This document shows positions 52,054-62,935 of a DNA stretch of 64,000 nucleotides, piece by piece. The notes below the pieces were generated by a model. That model searched no databases and was not told where the DNA came from. It was given only the letters and a program-made list of their open reading frames with translations. Both the position numbers and the translations under genes were made by a program. Source of the stretch: Pandoraea captiosa (GTDB lineage Bacteria; Pseudomonadota; Gammaproteobacteria; Burkholderiales; Burkholderiaceae); contig NZ_CABPSQ010000017.1 of assembly GCF_902459775.1 (NCBI RefSeq), positions 1-64,000 on the forward strand, given 5' to 3'. The first letter of the stretch is position 1. Every line of letters starts with the position of its first letter.

Positions 52054-52533
52054 ATGGCAGAACTCACCCACTTCGACACCGCCGGACAGGCCCACATGGT
52101 TGACGTCGGCGGCAAGGACAGCACACATCGCATTGCGGTCGCACGCGGCACCATCCGCATGAAACCGGACACGCTGGCGCTGATTCGCAGCGGCTCCGCC
52201 AAGAAGGGCGACGTGCTGGGCATCGCCCGTATCGCCGCCATTCAGGGGGCGAAACGCACGGCCGACCTGATACCGCTGTGCCACCCGCTGGCGCTGACTC
52301 GCGTTACGGTGGAGTTTCTGATCGACGAGGGTGAGAACGCCGTACATTGCCGCGCGCAGGTCGAGACCATCGGTCGCACCGGCGTGGAGATGGAAGCCCT
52401 CACCGCCGTGCAAGTCGGCCTGCTGACGATCTACGACATGTGCAAGGCGGTCGATCGCGGCATGACCATGACCGACGTGCGCGTGCTCGAGAAGCACGGC
52501 GGCAAGTCGGGTGACTGGGTCGTCGCCGAATAA
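52054..52533 (+). CDS. moaC: Cyclic pyranopterin monophosphate synthase MoaC
   Basis: Acts with MoaA in the first step of molybdenum cofactor synthesis. The protein is 159 residues. Motifs are [18 protein letters not shown], the active-site [13 protein letters not shown] and the catalytic-lysine segment [11 protein letters not shown], then KHGGKSGDW. The frame is open from 51901 but the ATG at 52054 matches the family start. It is a single gene here, and would supply cofactor to the molybdoenzyme at 19.6-20.4 kb. Confidence 0.95.
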   Translation: MAELTHFDTAGQAHMVDVGGKDSTHRIAVARGTIRMKPDTLALIRSGSAKKGDVLGIARIAAIQGAKRTADLIPLCHPLALTRVTVEFLIDEGENAVHCRAQVETIGRTGVEMEALTAVQVGLLTIYDMCKAVDRGMTMTDVRVLEKHGGKSGDWVVAE

Positions 52534-52568
52534 GACAACGGAAAACTCACAGGAAAACTTGACGGCAA

Positions 52569-52588
52569 GCCGTCCGGCATCGGACGGC
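52569..52588. terminator. Hairpin between converging moaC and the EamA transporter
   Basis: GCCGTCCG-GCAT-CGGACGGC, perfect eight-base stem with a four-base loop, placed in the 78-base gap between two converging genes. No T-run follows on either strand, so it may be a weak or rho-assisted terminator. Confidence 0.5.
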
Positions 52589-52611
52589 ATCTAGCGTCGA
52601 TCAAGCACCGA

Positions 52612-53493
52612 TCAGGTTCGCGACGCGGTCCACTGCACGGCCAGTATGCTCGCGAACACCATCGCAAGTCCCACGAATGCCAGGCCCCTGATCGCCTGCC
52701 CCAGCAACACCCAGCCCAGCACCACGGCCGTGAGCGGACTCAGCAGTCCCAGCGACGACACGGCCACCGGCGCCAGACGTGCAATGCCCCGGAACCACAG
52801 GGCATACGCCAGCAGAGCGCCCGCCATCGACAGGTATGCGTAGCCCGCAATCTGCAACCCGGTGAGCGAGGGCAACGCAGGATCGACCATCAGCGTCACC
52901 GGCACCAGCATCAAGCCGCCCAGCAGCAATTGCCAGCCCGTGAGCGCGAGTACCGGCATGTTGAGTCGCCAGCGACGCGTGAGATACGTCCCCGTCGCCA
53001 TGCTCGCCGCACCGGCCAGCGCCGCAACGATACCGACCGGCTCGAACACCGTGCCCGGCGACAACAGCAACACCCCCATGCCGACCACCCCCGCCACCGC
53101 CGCCCAGACCGTGCTCGCCAACGGACGCCGCTGTTCCACGCCCCACGCCAGCGCCATGACGAGCAACGGCTGAATCGCGCCCACCACCGCCGCGAGGCCG
53201 CCTGGCAACCGGTACGCCGCGACGAACAGCAGCGCCTGAAACGCACCGATATTCAGCGCCGAGAGCACCAGCAGACGCCCCCAATCCCCGCGCGCCGGCC
53301 ACCGTCGCGCATACAGCAGAAGCAACAGTCCGGAAGGCAACACGCGAATCAGCGCGGCGGTAAAAGGTCGGTCAGGCGGCAGAATCTGTGTCGTCACGAT
53401 GTAGGTCGATCCCCAGATGACCGGCGCGAGCGCCGTCAACACGATATCGAACCAGGTGCGTTTCGGGGGTGACGTCGTTGTCATGATGATCAT
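52612..53493 (-). CDS. EamA/DMT family transporter (RhaT/YdcZ superfamily)
   Basis: A membrane protein of 293 residues with ten helices in two EamA repeats (about 15-140 and 150-285). Landmarks are APVIWGSTYIVTTQILPP at the start and SLGLLSPLTAVVLGWVLLGQ in the second repeat. Members export amino acids or metabolites. It is divergent from a MarR gene with two palindromes between them, and the leader has no visible Shine-Dalgarno: the first codons follow an ATCATCATGATC sequence. Control by MarR is likely. Confidence 0.9.
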   Translation of the reverse strand: MIIMTTTSPPKRTWFDIVLTALAPVIWGSTYIVTTQILPPDRPFTAALIRVLPSGLLLLLYARRWPARGDWGRLLVLSALNIGAFQALLFVAAYRLPGGLAAVVGAIQPLLVMALAWGVEQRRPLASTVWAAVAGVVGMGVLLLSPGTVFEPVGIVAALAGAASMATGTYLTRRWRLNMPVLALTGWQLLLGGLMLVPVTLMVDPALPSLTGLQIAGYAYLSMAGALLAYALWFRGIARLAPVAVSSLGLLSPLTAVVLGWVLLGQAIRGLAFVGLAMVFASILAVQWTASRT

Positions 53494-53499
53494 GATGAT

Positions 53500-53519
53500 T
53501 TATCTTCAATTCAAGATAA
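53500..53519. promoter_or_regulatory. Palindrome 1 between eamA and marR (candidate MarR operator)
   Basis: TTATCTT-CAATTC-AAGATAA, seven-base perfect arms, seven bases upstream of the eamA start codon on the minus strand. A bound regulator here would block transcription or translation initiation of eamA. Confidence 0.65.
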
Positions 53520-53540
53520 ATTGGAGTTTGGTATCCTTTT

Positions 53541-53556
53541 GTCTTGATGTCAAGAC
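53541..53556. promoter_or_regulatory. Palindrome 2 between eamA and marR (candidate MarR operator)
   Basis: GTCTTGA-TG-TCAAGAC, seven-base perfect arms with a two-base centre, 16 bases upstream of the marR start codon. It shares TCTTGA with palindrome 1 (read on the other strand), and the centres are about 39 bases apart. A near copy (GTCTTGACGTCAAG) is found at 54302-54315. Confidence 0.65.
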
Positions 53557-53571
53557 AACTTGAGAGGACGT

Positions 53572-54198
53572 ATGCCTAACGGGTCGACAGAGGATGAAGC
53601 GACGCAGCGAGTGCAGGACGCACACGAGGACGCACACGGCATGGCCCGCGCGCGTCGCACGGGCGGTTCGCACCGAGCGCCATTGAACGGCGATGCCGTC
53701 GACGCGATTCTTGCTCAGTGGCGCCGCGAGCGCCCTGACCTCGACGTCTCGCCCATGGGCGTGATCGGTCGCCTCAAACGTTGCGCGGCGCTCGTCCAGC
53801 AACAACTCGACGCAACGTTCGCCCAATTCGACATGAGCGGCTGGGAATTCGACATGCTGGCGACGTTGCGTCGCTCAGGCGCCCCGTATCGGCTGGCACC
53901 GACGGCACTCTTCTCCACGCTGATGGTGACCTCCGGCACGATGACGCACCGGTTGCAGCGCCTCGAAGGCCGCGGATGGATCGTCCGTGTCGCCAATCCG
54001 GAGGACGCGCGCAGCACGCTCGTCCAGTTGACGGACGAAGGGTTCGCGGTGATCGAGCGCGCGGTGGAGGCCCATGTCGCCAACGAGCACCGCATGCTGG
54101 CACCGCTCACGACGGCATCGCTCACCCAAATCGATGCCGGGCTGTGCGACTGGTTGCGTGTACTCGAATCGGGTAAGTCGCCCACAGGCGGCAAATAA
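53572..54198 (+). CDS. MarR family transcriptional regulator
   Basis: A regulator of 208 residues. The winged helix is in LAPTALFSTLMVTSGTMTHRLQRLEGRGWIVRVANPEDARSTLVQLTDEG (landmark for 100-150), the MarR signature. The N-terminal 45 residues are polar and not conserved in character. The ATG at 53572 is four bases after AGAGG; a TTG start at 53560 would add four residues. It is divergent from eamA with two palindromes in the 78-base gap, so it probably controls that transporter and itself. The ligand is unknown. Confidence 0.9.
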   Translation: MPNGSTEDEATQRVQDAHEDAHGMARARRTGGSHRAPLNGDAVDAILAQWRRERPDLDVSPMGVIGRLKRCAALVQQQLDATFAQFDMSGWEFDMLATLRRSGAPYRLAPTALFSTLMVTSGTMTHRLQRLEGRGWIVRVANPEDARSTLVQLTDEGFAVIERAVEAHVANEHRMLAPLTTASLTQIDAGLCDWLRVLESGKSPTGGK

Positions 54199-54275
54199 GC
54201 CGCGGACAAGCCTCGGGTCGGAAGCGAGGCGCAATGTGAAGGCGAAGTGAAAACAAAGTGAAAACGCCGAAATAG

Positions 54276-54305
54276 ACACAGGGCCGCCATGGCGACCCTG
54301 TGTCT
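54276..54305. terminator. Hairpin between converging marR and the MFS gene
   Basis: Arms GACACAGGG and CCCTGTGTC enclose CCGCCATGGCGA, itself largely palindromic, making a long stem. On the minus strand the following sequence is moderately U-rich. It lies about 30 bases from the MFS stop codon and about 80 from the marR stop. Confidence 0.7.
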
Positions 54306-54336
54306 TGACGTCAAGCCAATTCGGCTTCCCCCTCCA

Positions 54337-55548
54337 TCACGCCGCAACCGCTTTGCCGGCACGCTGACGTTGCGGCCAGAAGTACCACACGGCGCCCATC
54401 AGTTGCAGCACGACCAGTATCGTCCACGCCACGAAGTGACCCTGTGCGCTGTGCGCTGCATACGCCCCCAATATCGTCCCCACGCCGACCTGGCACAGGA
54501 AGATCAGCACGAAAATGACGAGGGTGAGCGACGTATTCACGCGACCGATCAGCGTTCCGTGGAAATATTCGGCGAGCACTGCGTACGAGAGAATGCCCGT
54601 GCCACCGAAGATTCCGTACGCGGCCCACAGCCAGGCCGGCGGAACCGGCGTTCGCAGCATGAGCAGCAACTGCACGACGACGAACAGCACCATGCCCACG
54701 CCGGAGAAGGCGAAGAGACTCACACCCCGGCGCTCCAGCGAGCGGGCCGCCGCGCCGAACACCACGCTGCCAGCCATCATCGAAAGCCCGACGACCGACA
54801 CCACCGAGGCGGCCTGCGTCTCGGACAACCCTTCGACGTCACGCATGAACGGCGCCATCCACAGCGACTGCATCGCGTAGAACACGCCCTGCGTGATTCC
54901 CGAGAGCGACGTCACCTTCCAGAACATGGCGCTGCCCAATACCTGACGCACCCCTTGCAGCGCCTCGGACAACCCGCCTTGTGCGTGCGCGCCGGGCTTG
55001 TCCGGCGCACCGAACCACAAGGCGGCCGACATGAAAACGGTAAGTGCCGCAAGGCCGAACGACACGACGCGCCAGTCCGTCAGCCCCAGCACCCAGTTCA
55101 ACGGCGTGCCGACGACGACCCCGCCCATGCCGCCCACCGCCATCACGAGACCATTGACCAACGGCAACCTCGCGACCGGAAACCACTGCGCGAGCGCCTT
55201 GAACGCACTGCCCAGACAGACCGACACCCCGACACCAATGAGCAGACGGCCGACCATGAGTGCGGCAATGCCTTGCGCCAGACCGAACAATGCGGCGCCG
55301 GCGGCGGCCAGCAGCAACACGAGCGACGCCACGCGACGAGGACCGAACTTGTCGAGCAACACGCCCGCCGGCAACTGCGCGCCGGCAAAACCGAGGAAGT
55401 AGAGACTGGTGAGTAGTCCGAGGTCAGCGGACGACAGGCCCAATTCGCGCGTCATGAATGGCGCAAATCCGATGTTCACACCGCGATACACGTATGAGAC
55501 GAAGTATCCGCAGGCGAACAGCACGAAAATTCTGAATGCTTTCGACAT
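54337..55548 (-). CDS. Major facilitator superfamily transporter
   Basis: A protein of 403 residues with twelve helices. The family motifs are LDKFGPRRVASLVLLL after helix 2 (D-x-x-G-x-R/K) and RLLIGVGVSVCLGSAFKALAQWFP in helix 4. The ATG at 55546-55548 is preceded by AGGG; the frame opens at 55629. It faces a divergent LysR gene across 100 bases, so it is probably the regulated target. The substrate is unknown; an organic anion or sugar acid would fit this subgroup, but that is a guess. Confidence 0.88.
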   Translation of the reverse strand: MSKAFRIFVLFACGYFVSYVYRGVNIGFAPFMTRELGLSSADLGLLTSLYFLGFAGAQLPAGVLLDKFGPRRVASLVLLLAAAGAALFGLAQGIAALMVGRLLIGVGVSVCLGSAFKALAQWFPVARLPLVNGLVMAVGGMGGVVVGTPLNWVLGLTDWRVVSFGLAALTVFMSAALWFGAPDKPGAHAQGGLSEALQGVRQVLGSAMFWKVTSLSGITQGVFYAMQSLWMAPFMRDVEGLSETQAASVVSVVGLSMMAGSVVFGAAARSLERRGVSLFAFSGVGMVLFVVVQLLLMLRTPVPPAWLWAAYGIFGGTGILSYAVLAEYFHGTLIGRVNTSLTLVIFVLIFLCQVGVGTILGAYAAHSAQGHFVAWTILVVLQLMGAVWYFWPQRQRAGKAVAA

Positions 55549-55649
55549 GGCGTAAACCCTAGCAAATTGCATGGGCTCGATTGTCGGCGGAACCGGGCGT
55601 CCAGGCCAACGAAACCTTTGCGCTCGCATTGTGAGTAGAATTTGACATC

Positions 55650-56579
55650 ATGTTCCCACACCTCCCTCCTCTCCAGTCGTTACGTGCACTGGAGGCCGCT
55701 GCCCGTCATCGCAGCTTTACGCGTGCCGCACAAGAGTTGAATTTGACGCACAGTGCGGTGAGTCATCACATGCGTTCGCTGGAGCAGCAGCTCGGCACCG
55801 CCCTGTTTCGCCGCGTAGGCGCCCGGATGATACCGACGAGCGTGGGGGCGCGCTTGGCGGAGCGCGTACGCATCGGCATGTCGGAGCTCGACGAGGCAAT
55901 GATCGAGGCAAAGGCGGGCATGACACCCGATGCGACACCCGCCATCGTGCGTCTGGAGATCAGCGTGATGACCGATCTGGCGGCGCAGTGGCTTATTCCG
56001 CGTCTGTCGCGCTTTAGCGATTTGCATCCCGGGATCGATCTCGTGGTGCGGATTCACGCCGATATCGCCGCCCCCGATCCGTATTCAGTCGATGTGGGCA
56101 TCTGGCACCAGCGGGTGGAGGAGCCGGGATTCGTTACCCGCAAGCTGCTCGACGACTTTGTGATCGCGGTCTGCCGCCCCGACCTGATCGCCCGCGTGCC
56201 GGACTTCACGGTGGCCGACACGCCGAAATTACCGATGCTGCGGTTTGCCTACCGGTCGTGGCGCGACTGGCAGGTCGCGGCGGGTCTGACGCCACATGAG
56301 CCGACGCGCGGACCGATTTTCGACGACTCGGGCCTGCTGCTGCGGGCAGCCCTCGCGGGACATGGTGTTGCCACCGCGCGAAGTTTGCTGGTGCGCGATG
56401 CACTGGCCGCGGGCGAGTTGGTGCAGATCGGTGACGTGTGCATTCCACCGAGCCTCGAATATCACGTGAACTGGCGGGAAAATCATCCGCGCGAGCGCGC
56501 GATTCATGCCTTCTGGGATTGGATGCAGGAAGAAATCGCCAACACCGCGCCGCTGATGCCCTCCCCGATCAAGGGATAA
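55650..56579 (+). CDS. LysR family transcriptional regulator (GcvA-like)
   Basis: A regulator of 309 residues. The N-terminal helix-turn-helix is LRALEAAARHRSFTRAAQELNLTHSAVSHHMRSLEQQLG (landmark), the GcvA subgroup pattern, followed by a periplasmic-binding-protein-like effector domain starting near VRLEISVMTDLAAQWLIPRLSRF. It is divergent from the MFS transporter gene, the usual layout for LysR and its target. Confidence 0.92.
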   Translation: MFPHLPPLQSLRALEAAARHRSFTRAAQELNLTHSAVSHHMRSLEQQLGTALFRRVGARMIPTSVGARLAERVRIGMSELDEAMIEAKAGMTPDATPAIVRLEISVMTDLAAQWLIPRLSRFSDLHPGIDLVVRIHADIAAPDPYSVDVGIWHQRVEEPGFVTRKLLDDFVIAVCRPDLIARVPDFTVADTPKLPMLRFAYRSWRDWQVAAGLTPHEPTRGPIFDDSGLLLRAALAGHGVATARSLLVRDALAAGELVQIGDVCIPPSLEYHVNWRENHPRERAIHAFWDWMQEEIANTAPLMPSPIKG

Positions 56580-56589
56580 ACCGACGCGC

Positions 56590-56630
56590 AAAAAAAACGG
56601 CAACCCGGTCCGAAGACCGAGTTGCCGTTC
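56590..56630 (-). terminator. Rho-independent terminator of groESL
   Basis: Stem AACGGCAACCCGGTC / GACCGAGTTGCCGTT (one mismatch) with loop CGAA, and a run of eight A on the left, which is a long U-tract for minus-strand transcription. It ends the groES-groEL operon and sits between it and the converging LysR gene. Confidence 0.92.
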
Positions 56631-56696
56631 CTGAGGCACACGCTGGGAGCGCCGGAGCACCTTACGGCGCCCCGGCCATGCGGTCTCTTGCGAGAC

Positions 56697-58364
<1,668 letters not shown>

Positions 58365-58390
58365 TTACGTAGATGTCTGGGGGGACAGAC

Positions 58391-58681
58391 TTACTTGGCC
58401 ACGACAGCCATGATGTCTTCTTCGCGCATGACCAGCAGTTCCTGGCCATCCACCTTCACGCTCTGGCCGGCGTACTTGCCGAACAGAACACGGTCGCCCA
58501 CCTTCACGTCGAGTGCGATCAACGCGCCTTTGTCGTCGCGCTTGCCCGGGCCGACCGCGAGGATTTCGCCTTGATCCGGCTTTTCAGCGGCGGCGTCCGG
58601 GATCACGATGCCCGAAGCAGTCTTCGTTTCGTTGTCCAGGCGCTTGACAATAACGCGGTCATGCAAGGGACGAAGATTCAT
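58391..58681 (-). CDS. groES: Co-chaperonin GroES (Hsp10)
   Basis: The seven-subunit lid of GroEL, 96 residues. It starts [24 protein letters not shown] and has the mobile loop at about 17-35 and the end [17 protein letters not shown] lies six bases before the ATG. First gene of groES-groEL, behind a promoter and CIRCE. Confidence 0.98.
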   Translation of the reverse strand: MNLRPLHDRVIVKRLDNETKTASGIVIPDAAAEKPDQGEILAVGPGKRDDKGALIALDVKVGDRVLFGKYAGQSVKVDGQELLVMREEDIMAVVAK

Positions 58682-58760
58682 TACAAGCTCCTCTTTCTCT
58701 CAGTGAGATCGTCAAAACTAAATATGCAATCAGTTGCATATTGGGGAATTCATGGCGTTG

Positions 58761-58787
58761 TTAGCACTCTGCGCCAACGAGTGCTAA
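58761..58787. promoter_or_regulatory. CIRCE element (HrcA operator) of groESL
   Basis: TTAGCACTC-N9-GAGTGCTAA at 58761-58769 and 58779-58787, a perfect match to the CIRCE consensus. It lies 80 bases upstream of groES and touches the -10 box. HrcA repression relieved by heat shock is the known mechanism; hrcA itself is not in the window. Confidence 0.97.
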
Positions 58788-58815
58788 TTATAGGGACGGG
58801 GTTTTACGATTTCAA
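58787..58815 (-). promoter_or_regulatory. Sigma-70-type promoter of groESL
   Basis: On the minus strand TTGAAA (58815-58810) is followed after exactly 17 bases by TATAAT (58792-58787). The -10 box overlaps the first base of CIRCE by one position. No proper sigma-32 promoter was seen at this place. Confidence 0.85.
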
Positions 58816-58863
58816 GACGCGGGGTTTTCCCGGATGTCGAAAAGGCCTTGATCTGCGGGCACG

Positions 58864-61800
58864 TCAGAACCGGTAGCTCACCTTCAGGCTGCCCGCCTGC
58901 GCGGATGCGCGGGCGGTGTTGACGAGCGCATCGTAGGCGAGGGAGACGTCCAGACGCTTCGCGAGCGTCACGCCGAAGCTCGCGCCCAGCGTCAGATAGC
59001 CGCGCGCCAGGGGGGTGCCGGGGGCCACGAAAATCGTGCCGTCCTGCGAGGCCACGGTGATGGCCCGTCCGGCATCGAGCAATTCGTAGGCATAGGCGGC
59101 GCGAAATTGCGCATGCATCGGTCGCCACGCCTCTGCGAACGCCTTGTCGAACGTTACGCCCACGAACGGCTGAAGGCTGCGCGTATTGTCCGTCCCAACG
59201 CGCAGATTCTGTCCGCCCGCCCCGCTTTCGTCGAAGCCATTGGCGTGGAAGTAGGCGTAGCGCAGGCCGACACGCGGCGTAACCGCCACCCCGGCGACCG
59301 ACAACGGCGCGCTCGCCTGTGCCGCGGCCGTGAACTCCTGCCCGATATGATCGCCTTGCGCTGTGCCGATGCCCGCGAACGGGCGCTTCTGTGACATGAA
59401 GTCAAGGCCGTAACCGACCGATGCGGCAACATCGACCGGACCGATCTCGCGACTCGCGTAGGCGGCCAGCCGCAGGGTGTCGATCGTGCCAGAGTTCGCC
59501 GTGCCCGCCTCCGAGAGATCGGCGTGGGAATAGCCGCCAGCCAACCCGACGGTATTGTCCCCCATGCGCTTGTGCGCGCCTGCGAGGAAGCCGTAACGGT
59601 TTTCCTGAAACCCTGGCTGACCATCGGCGCCCGACAAACGCCCGTGAAGTCCCGTCGCGCTCGCCCAGACCGTGGGGCCGTGCTCGGCCCCATCGCCGGT
59701 CGACAGCCCCGTGCCGACGGAGCGTCTCGTGGCCTGGTCGAGCACCGCTGCCGTCGTGGACTGGGCGTTCATCACCGCTGCCGTGCCCAGGGCAGTGAAG
59801 ACGCTCGTGTTCTTCGGCGCAACGACCACGGCCCCCGACGGGTCCGAAGCGCCCGGTCCGCCAGATGCCGGATCGTTGAGCGCGAGCGTCACGTCGTTGG
59901 CGCCGTAGCTCACGGCGGAGCGCAGATTGCCAAGATCGGCACCGGCCGACACCGCCTCGGTCACCGAGGAAAATCGCCCGCTCACACCGTTCGCGGCGCT
60001 CAACAAGGTGTATCGCGTCGACCGATAAGTGCCCGGATCGTAGGTAATCGCGAGCACGCCGTTCAATGTCGCGCTGCCCGACACCTTGAGCAGCGACGCC
60101 GCCGTCGGGCTGACCTCGATCGCCAGCGTAGCGTTCGACGCTTGCGTGTAGTTTCCGGCGACGCTCAACGTACCGATGGACCCGCCCGGCGCCACGATGC
60201 CGCCGTTGGTCACACTGCCGAGGATCGTGCCGTGCCCGCGCAGTGTGCCCTGAGAACCGACGGCGACGTCGCCGCCCTGCACCGCGCGCTCGTGCGCGGC
60301 GTCGCCGATCTCAAGCGTGCCCGCTGCAACTGTGGTCGTACCGGTAAAGGCGGTGCTTGCCCCGTTGAGCACCAGCATGCCCGCGCCCTGTTTGACGAAA
60401 CCCCCGCTACCGGTCAGGTCGCCAGCATAGGTGGCGTCGCTCGCAGCATCGACCGTCAGCGTGCTCGTACCGACGGCGAAGCGCGTGCCCGCCGCACCGG
60501 ACAAGCGGGAGAGGGTGAGCGCGCCTGCGGCGGACGCATCGAACGTTGCGCCACTGCCGGCCAGCGTCACTGTCGTCGCCGGCGACAACTGTCCGCCAGC
60601 GATGAGCGCGAGCGTGCCCGCATTGATTGTCGTCGCGCCGGTATAGGTGTTCACGCCCCCGAGCATCTGCGTGCCGCCATTCAGTGTCAGGCCGCCTGTA
60701 CCGGTGATGGTGCCCGAGAAGACGCCGGTCGCCTGCGTCAGCGTCAGCGTTCGCGCCCCTAGCGATACGGTCCCAAGCCCTGTCAGGGCCGTTAGTGACG
60801 CGCCATTCGTCGTTGCGGAAATATCGAGCGTGCCGTTATTCGCCACACCGCTCGACGACGCAACGCTTCCGGTGCCGGTCAGGGCCAGCACCGCGCCGTT
60901 ATCGATGGTCGTCGCGCCGGAATAGGTATTCACACCGGTGAACGTCTGCCTGCCGCCGACCAGGTGCACGCCACCGGTGCCGTCGATGACGCCTTCGAAT
61001 GCCGAGGTCGCGTCCGCGTTGGTGAGCGAGAGCGTCTGGCCGCCGAGTCGCACGGCGCCGCCGCCGGAAAGCGATTTGATCGATGTGCCGGCCGTCACGC
61101 TCGAAATGTCGAACACACCGCCCACGCCGCCCACGCCGGTCACCGTCACACCCGACGATGCCGCTATGCTGGCGTTGCCCGATAGCGCCAACGTGCCGCT
61201 GTCGATCGTCGTGGCGCCGGTGTACGTATTGACCGACGCCATCGTCAGGACATTCGAACTGATGCCTTCGAGCGTCAGTTTGCCTGCGCCCGACACCACG
61301 CCGGATATCGTCAAGCCAGATGTCGCGGTCGAGAAAATCACGTTCGACGTGTCGTCGCTCAGAACAACGGCATTGTTGAGCGTCAGCGCGGGATTGCGGG
61401 CGGCTATGGTGGCACCTGCGCCTGCGTCGAATAGCAGATCGCCGAGAATCGCCGAGCCGGACAGCAGATTCAGCGTGTTGTTCAGGCCACCGAACTCGAT
61501 GGCCGCGGCGCGTGTCGTGCCACCGTTGTTCATCCCGCCCATGATGAGGCCTTCATTGTCGATGGTGTCGTTTCCGCGCGTGCGTACGCCGACACCACCG
61601 GTCAAACCGGCGCCGCCCGAGATGGTTCCCGCGTTGGCAAGCGTGTTGCTCAGTCCCGCGAGATTAACGCCGGTGCCGCCACTGCCCCCCGTCCCGCCTG
61701 AGATGGTCGCGGTACCGGCGCTGCCGCCGACACCGCCCGTGATCGTGCCGCGGTTGGTGATGTTGGCGCGTCCACCGAGCGCGAGCAACCCGTCGCCGCC

Positions 61801-62439
61801 CCCGCCACCGCCACCGCTAAAGGCGCCAGAGCCGCCCACACCGCCAGCCCCTCCGGTAATTGCTCCCGAATTGGAGATCAACGCCGATTCTGTGTAAGAC
61901 ATCAGCCCCGCCCCGCCGCCGCCGCCCCCGCCGCCGTTGCCTACGCCACCGACAGCATTGCCACCGTGGCCACCTGCACCGCCGGTGATCGACGCAGCCA
62001 CGTTGATGTCGCGGCCAAAATAGTAGATACCGGTGTTTCCGCCGTTGCCACCGCTGGCAAAGTTGGTGCCATCGGGGCCGGTGTTGCCGTCGAGGCCGCT
62101 CGTCCGGGCATTGATCGTTATGCCGTCGGTGAAGTAGACATTTGTCGGAGATCCCGGCGACGCCGCGCCACTATCGCCGGACGCGCCAGTGCCTCCGATC
62201 CCCTGCAGCCCCCAGGCGCCGGGAACCGGCACCGTCACGCCGTTGGCGTCCAGCGTGCTCGAACCGCCGCCCTGCCCGTTGCCGACGCCACCTGCGCCGC
62301 CTCGTGCCGAGGCACCATCGCCCCCCGGTGCGCCACAGCCCCGGATGTCCCCCGTGCTGCATGTCCCGGCGGCCCATAGCGCGGGCGCTGTCCCGGCGAG
62401 CGCCAATGCGACCGCCGTACTACCCGCCGTCCGAACCAT
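58864..62439 (-). CDS. Autotransporter with glycine-rich passenger (type Va secretion)
   Basis: From the ATG at 62437-62439 it has about 1191 residues. A signal peptide (MVRTAGSTAVALALAGTAPALWA) is followed by a Gly/Ala/Ser-rich segment, then GG-x-x-type and autotransporter-associated beta-strand repeats (several TYTGATTI-x-x-GTLAL and YSGATTIDNG units, about 420-700). The C-terminal 270 residues are an autotransporter beta-barrel ending KVSYRF with the typical terminal Phe. The frame is open to 62751, but that part looks non-coding. Surface adhesin or biofilm role is inferred. The ring of passenger repeats gives many internal DNA repeats. Confidence 0.9.
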   Translation of the reverse strand: MVRTAGSTAVALALAGTAPALWAAGTCSTGDIRGCGAPGGDGASARGGAGGVGNGQGGGSSTLDANGVTVPVPGAWGLQGIGGTGASGDSGAASPGSPTNVYFTDGITINARTSGLDGNTGPDGTNFASGGNGGNTGIYYFGRDINVAASITGGAGGHGGNAVGGVGNGGGGGGGGAGLMSYTESALISNSGAITGGAGGVGGSGAFSGGGGGGGDGLLALGGRANITNRGTITGGVGGSAGTATISGGTGGSGGTGVNLAGLSNTLANAGTISGGAGLTGGVGVRTRGNDTIDNEGLIMGGMNNGGTTRAAAIEFGGLNNTLNLLSGSAILGDLLFDAGAGATIAARNPALTLNNAVVLSDDTSNVIFSTATSGLTISGVVSGAGKLTLEGISSNVLTMASVNTYTGATTIDSGTLALSGNASIAASSGVTVTGVGGVGGVFDISSVTAGTSIKSLSGGGAVRLGGQTLSLTNADATSAFEGVIDGTGGVHLVGGRQTFTGVNTYSGATTIDNGAVLALTGTGSVASSSGVANNGTLDISATTNGASLTALTGLGTVSLGARTLTLTQATGVFSGTITGTGGLTLNGGTQMLGGVNTYTGATTINAGTLALIAGGQLSPATTVTLAGSGATFDASAAGALTLSRLSGAAGTRFAVGTSTLTVDAASDATYAGDLTGSGGFVKQGAGMLVLNGASTAFTGTTTVAAGTLEIGDAAHERAVQGGDVAVGSQGTLRGHGTILGSVTNGGIVAPGGSIGTLSVAGNYTQASNATLAIEVSPTAASLLKVSGSATLNGVLAITYDPGTYRSTRYTLLSAANGVSGRFSSVTEAVSAGADLGNLRSAVSYGANDVTLALNDPASGGPGASDPSGAVVVAPKNTSVFTALGTAAVMNAQSTTAAVLDQATRRSVGTGLSTGDGAEHGPTVWASATGLHGRLSGADGQPGFQENRYGFLAGAHKRMGDNTVGLAGGYSHADLSEAGTANSGTIDTLRLAAYASREIGPVDVAASVGYGLDFMSQKRPFAGIGTAQGDHIGQEFTAAAQASAPLSVAGVAVTPRVGLRYAYFHANGFDESGAGGQNLRVGTDNTRSLQPFVGVTFDKAFAEAWRPMHAQFRAAYAYELLDAGRAITVASQDGTIFVAPGTPLARGYLTLGASFGVTLAKRLDVSLAYDALVNTARASAQAGSLKVSYRF

Positions 62440-62862
62440 TCGCCTACCAAACGGACGTCTGGCCAACGACACAGACGCGCCGTGCACGCCAGGCGTTGCG
62501 GACGCTATGGTCGATGGGAACTGAGCTTTTTGAGCACGGCGCGAAGCACGCCTGAGTTTGCGTGAGACCACGAATATCCTCTCGTATTGGGCCGTGCATG
62601 GCGACCGGCGACCGAGAAGATTCGGTCTTTCCCCCGCAGTACGGCTGTTCTCGAACACCAGTGCTCTGAGATGCCGTTCGATTTGAATTGATTGAGCACT
62701 GGGGCGATGCAACCTGTTCGCCCGATGCATCGGAAACCGAATGTAATACAACGAAAGGTAATTCGCTACTCGAATTCGCCCGACGGCAAGGCGATGCCCG
62801 GCCCGCGACGCTCAGAATCTGTGTGGCTGATGCCCCGCGGCATGAACAAATTGGTCAGGCTC

Positions 62863-62883
62863 CCCGGACGAGGATCGTCCGGG
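62863..62883. terminator. Weak hairpin downstream of the porin gene
   Basis: CCCGGACG-AGGAT-CGTCCGGG, eight-base perfect stem, about 55 bases past the porin stop codon on its strand. No clear U-tract follows, so terminator activity is uncertain. Confidence 0.4.
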
Positions 62884-62935
62884 TTGGGCGGCGATCCGCC
62901 GGACGCCACGCATGTGCGCGATGTCCGGGACAGGA

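Noticed and set aside
58761-58815. A sigma-32 promoter for groESL
   Set aside because: A CTTGAAA is present but the CCCC part is only eight bases away, too close; the sigma-70 spacing is exact.
62439-62751. The upstream 104 codons of the autotransporter frame as an extended signal peptide
   Set aside because: The segment has no ESPR-type pattern and reads like non-coding sequence; a normal signal peptide begins at 62439.
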